From NCBI GenBank assembly GCA_015520475.1, contig WAQA01000171.1:1-13892 (forward strand): DNA of 13,892 nucleotides, given 5' to 3'. Numbering within the stretch: the stretch's first letter is position 1; every line of letters begins with the position of its first letter. The DNA comes from Candidatus Bathyarchaeota archaeon. Lineage in GTDB: Archaea > Thermoproteota > Bathyarchaeia > Bathyarchaeales > WAQA01. A program made the position numbers and the translations under genes. Of this stretch, positions 13,760-13,892 are shown piece after piece. The notes under the pieces are model-generated. The model saw only the letters and a list, made by a program, of their open reading frames with translations, made no database searches and was not told where the DNA came from.

Positions 13760-13892
13760 ATGTTTATCTGTGAGGGGACTCCCATCTGTATTGTGCTTTA
13801 TGGTGTTTATTTGGTTTTTGAGGGTTTGAGTTTCAGGGCTGCCTCCAGGGCTTTAGAAGCCTTCATTAGGAGGAGCCACGTCTCGGTGTGGC
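13760..13892 (+). CDS. DDE-type transposase, N-terminal fragment cut by window edge
   Basis: 44 codons visible, open to the window edge. The stretch YLVFEGLSFRAASRALEAF followed by IRRSHVSVW matches the helix-turn-helix N-terminus of archaeal IS6-like/DDE transposases (typically GLSxRKxSxxL...KRSHVxVWxW). It binds the element's ends and cuts and joins DNA during transposition; the catalytic DDE residues would be downstream. The ATG at 13760 follows GGAGGTGG (13747-13754), a near-perfect ribosome binding site with good spacing; an ATG seven codons earlier (13739) is in frame but lacks such a site. The exact IS family cannot be settled from this fragment, nor whether the copy is intact. Confidence 0.72.
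   Translation, partial: MFICEGTPICIVLYGVYLVFEGLSFRAASRALEAFIRRSHVSVW

Larger units (their letters stand above)
13699..13892 (+). mobile_element. Left end of an insertion sequence (partial)
   Basis: The element carrying the transposase fragment must begin between the esterase promoter (ending about 13696) and the transposase start at 13760. No target-site duplication or matching terminal repeat can be verified because the right end is missing, so the left boundary given is only a limit. Confidence 0.45.

Noticed and set aside
1..13892. CRISPR array, tRNA or rRNA genes
   Set aside because: No regularly spaced repeats and no tRNA or rRNA signatures were recognised on either strand.

Overview
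The window reads as a stretch of an archaeal chromosome, most likely a thermophile of the TACK/Thermoproteota side (Bathyarchaeia-like or a relative), but the exact lineage cannot be fixed from sequence reading alone. The reasons are: a group II chaperonin (thermosome), an archaeal/eukaryal-type FEN-1, an archaeal-style CoaBC, an Mrp-type P-loop ATPase, BRE/TATA-like promoters about 25 bases upstream of inferred transcript starts, GGAGGTGATC-type ribosome binding sites, Arg coded mainly by AGA/AGG, and several TTG starts. No tRNA, rRNA or CRISPR array was seen.

Layout. 1-1287 (minus): the N-terminal 254 codons of a thermosome subunit (cut by the window edge), preceded by a thioredoxin. 1433-2464 (plus): FEN-1. 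2538-3758 (plus): an (alpha/alpha)6-barrel glycosidase-like protein. 3994-5037 (plus): an alpha/beta hydrolase of the acetyl-xylan-esterase/dienelactone-hydrolase kind. 5246-6118 (plus): Mrp/NBP35 iron-sulfur carrier ATPase. 6458-8422 (plus): a fusion of an NRDE/TANGO2-like Ntn-hydrolase domain to a complete CoaBC. 8581-10533 (minus): a 650-residue polytopic membrane protein resembling the DUF6785/DUF6784 (OPT-like) family. 10534-11034: AT-rich, no convincing gene. 11035-13635 (minus): an 866-residue multidomain esterase. 13760-13892 (plus): the start of a transposase running off the window.

How the genes fit together. The left part is housekeeping (protein folding, redox, DNA replication/repair). 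The (alpha/alpha)6 protein, the two esterase-like hydrolases and the putative transporter suggest use of decorated oligosaccharides or plant/microbial detritus, but they are separately promoted and on both strands, so this is a loose neighbourhood rather than one operon. Mrp and CoaBC serve cofactor metabolism.

The most notable points: (1) the NRDE/TANGO2-like domain fused to CoaBC, a Rosetta-stone hint that this poorly understood family works in coenzyme A metabolism; (2) two conserved genes, fen1 and mrp, whose homology-supported N-termini have no ATG/GTG/TTG and instead appear to begin at ATC and ATA, the latter behind a near-perfect ribosome binding site; (3) a perfect 12-bp palindrome between the TATA box and start of the mrp gene.
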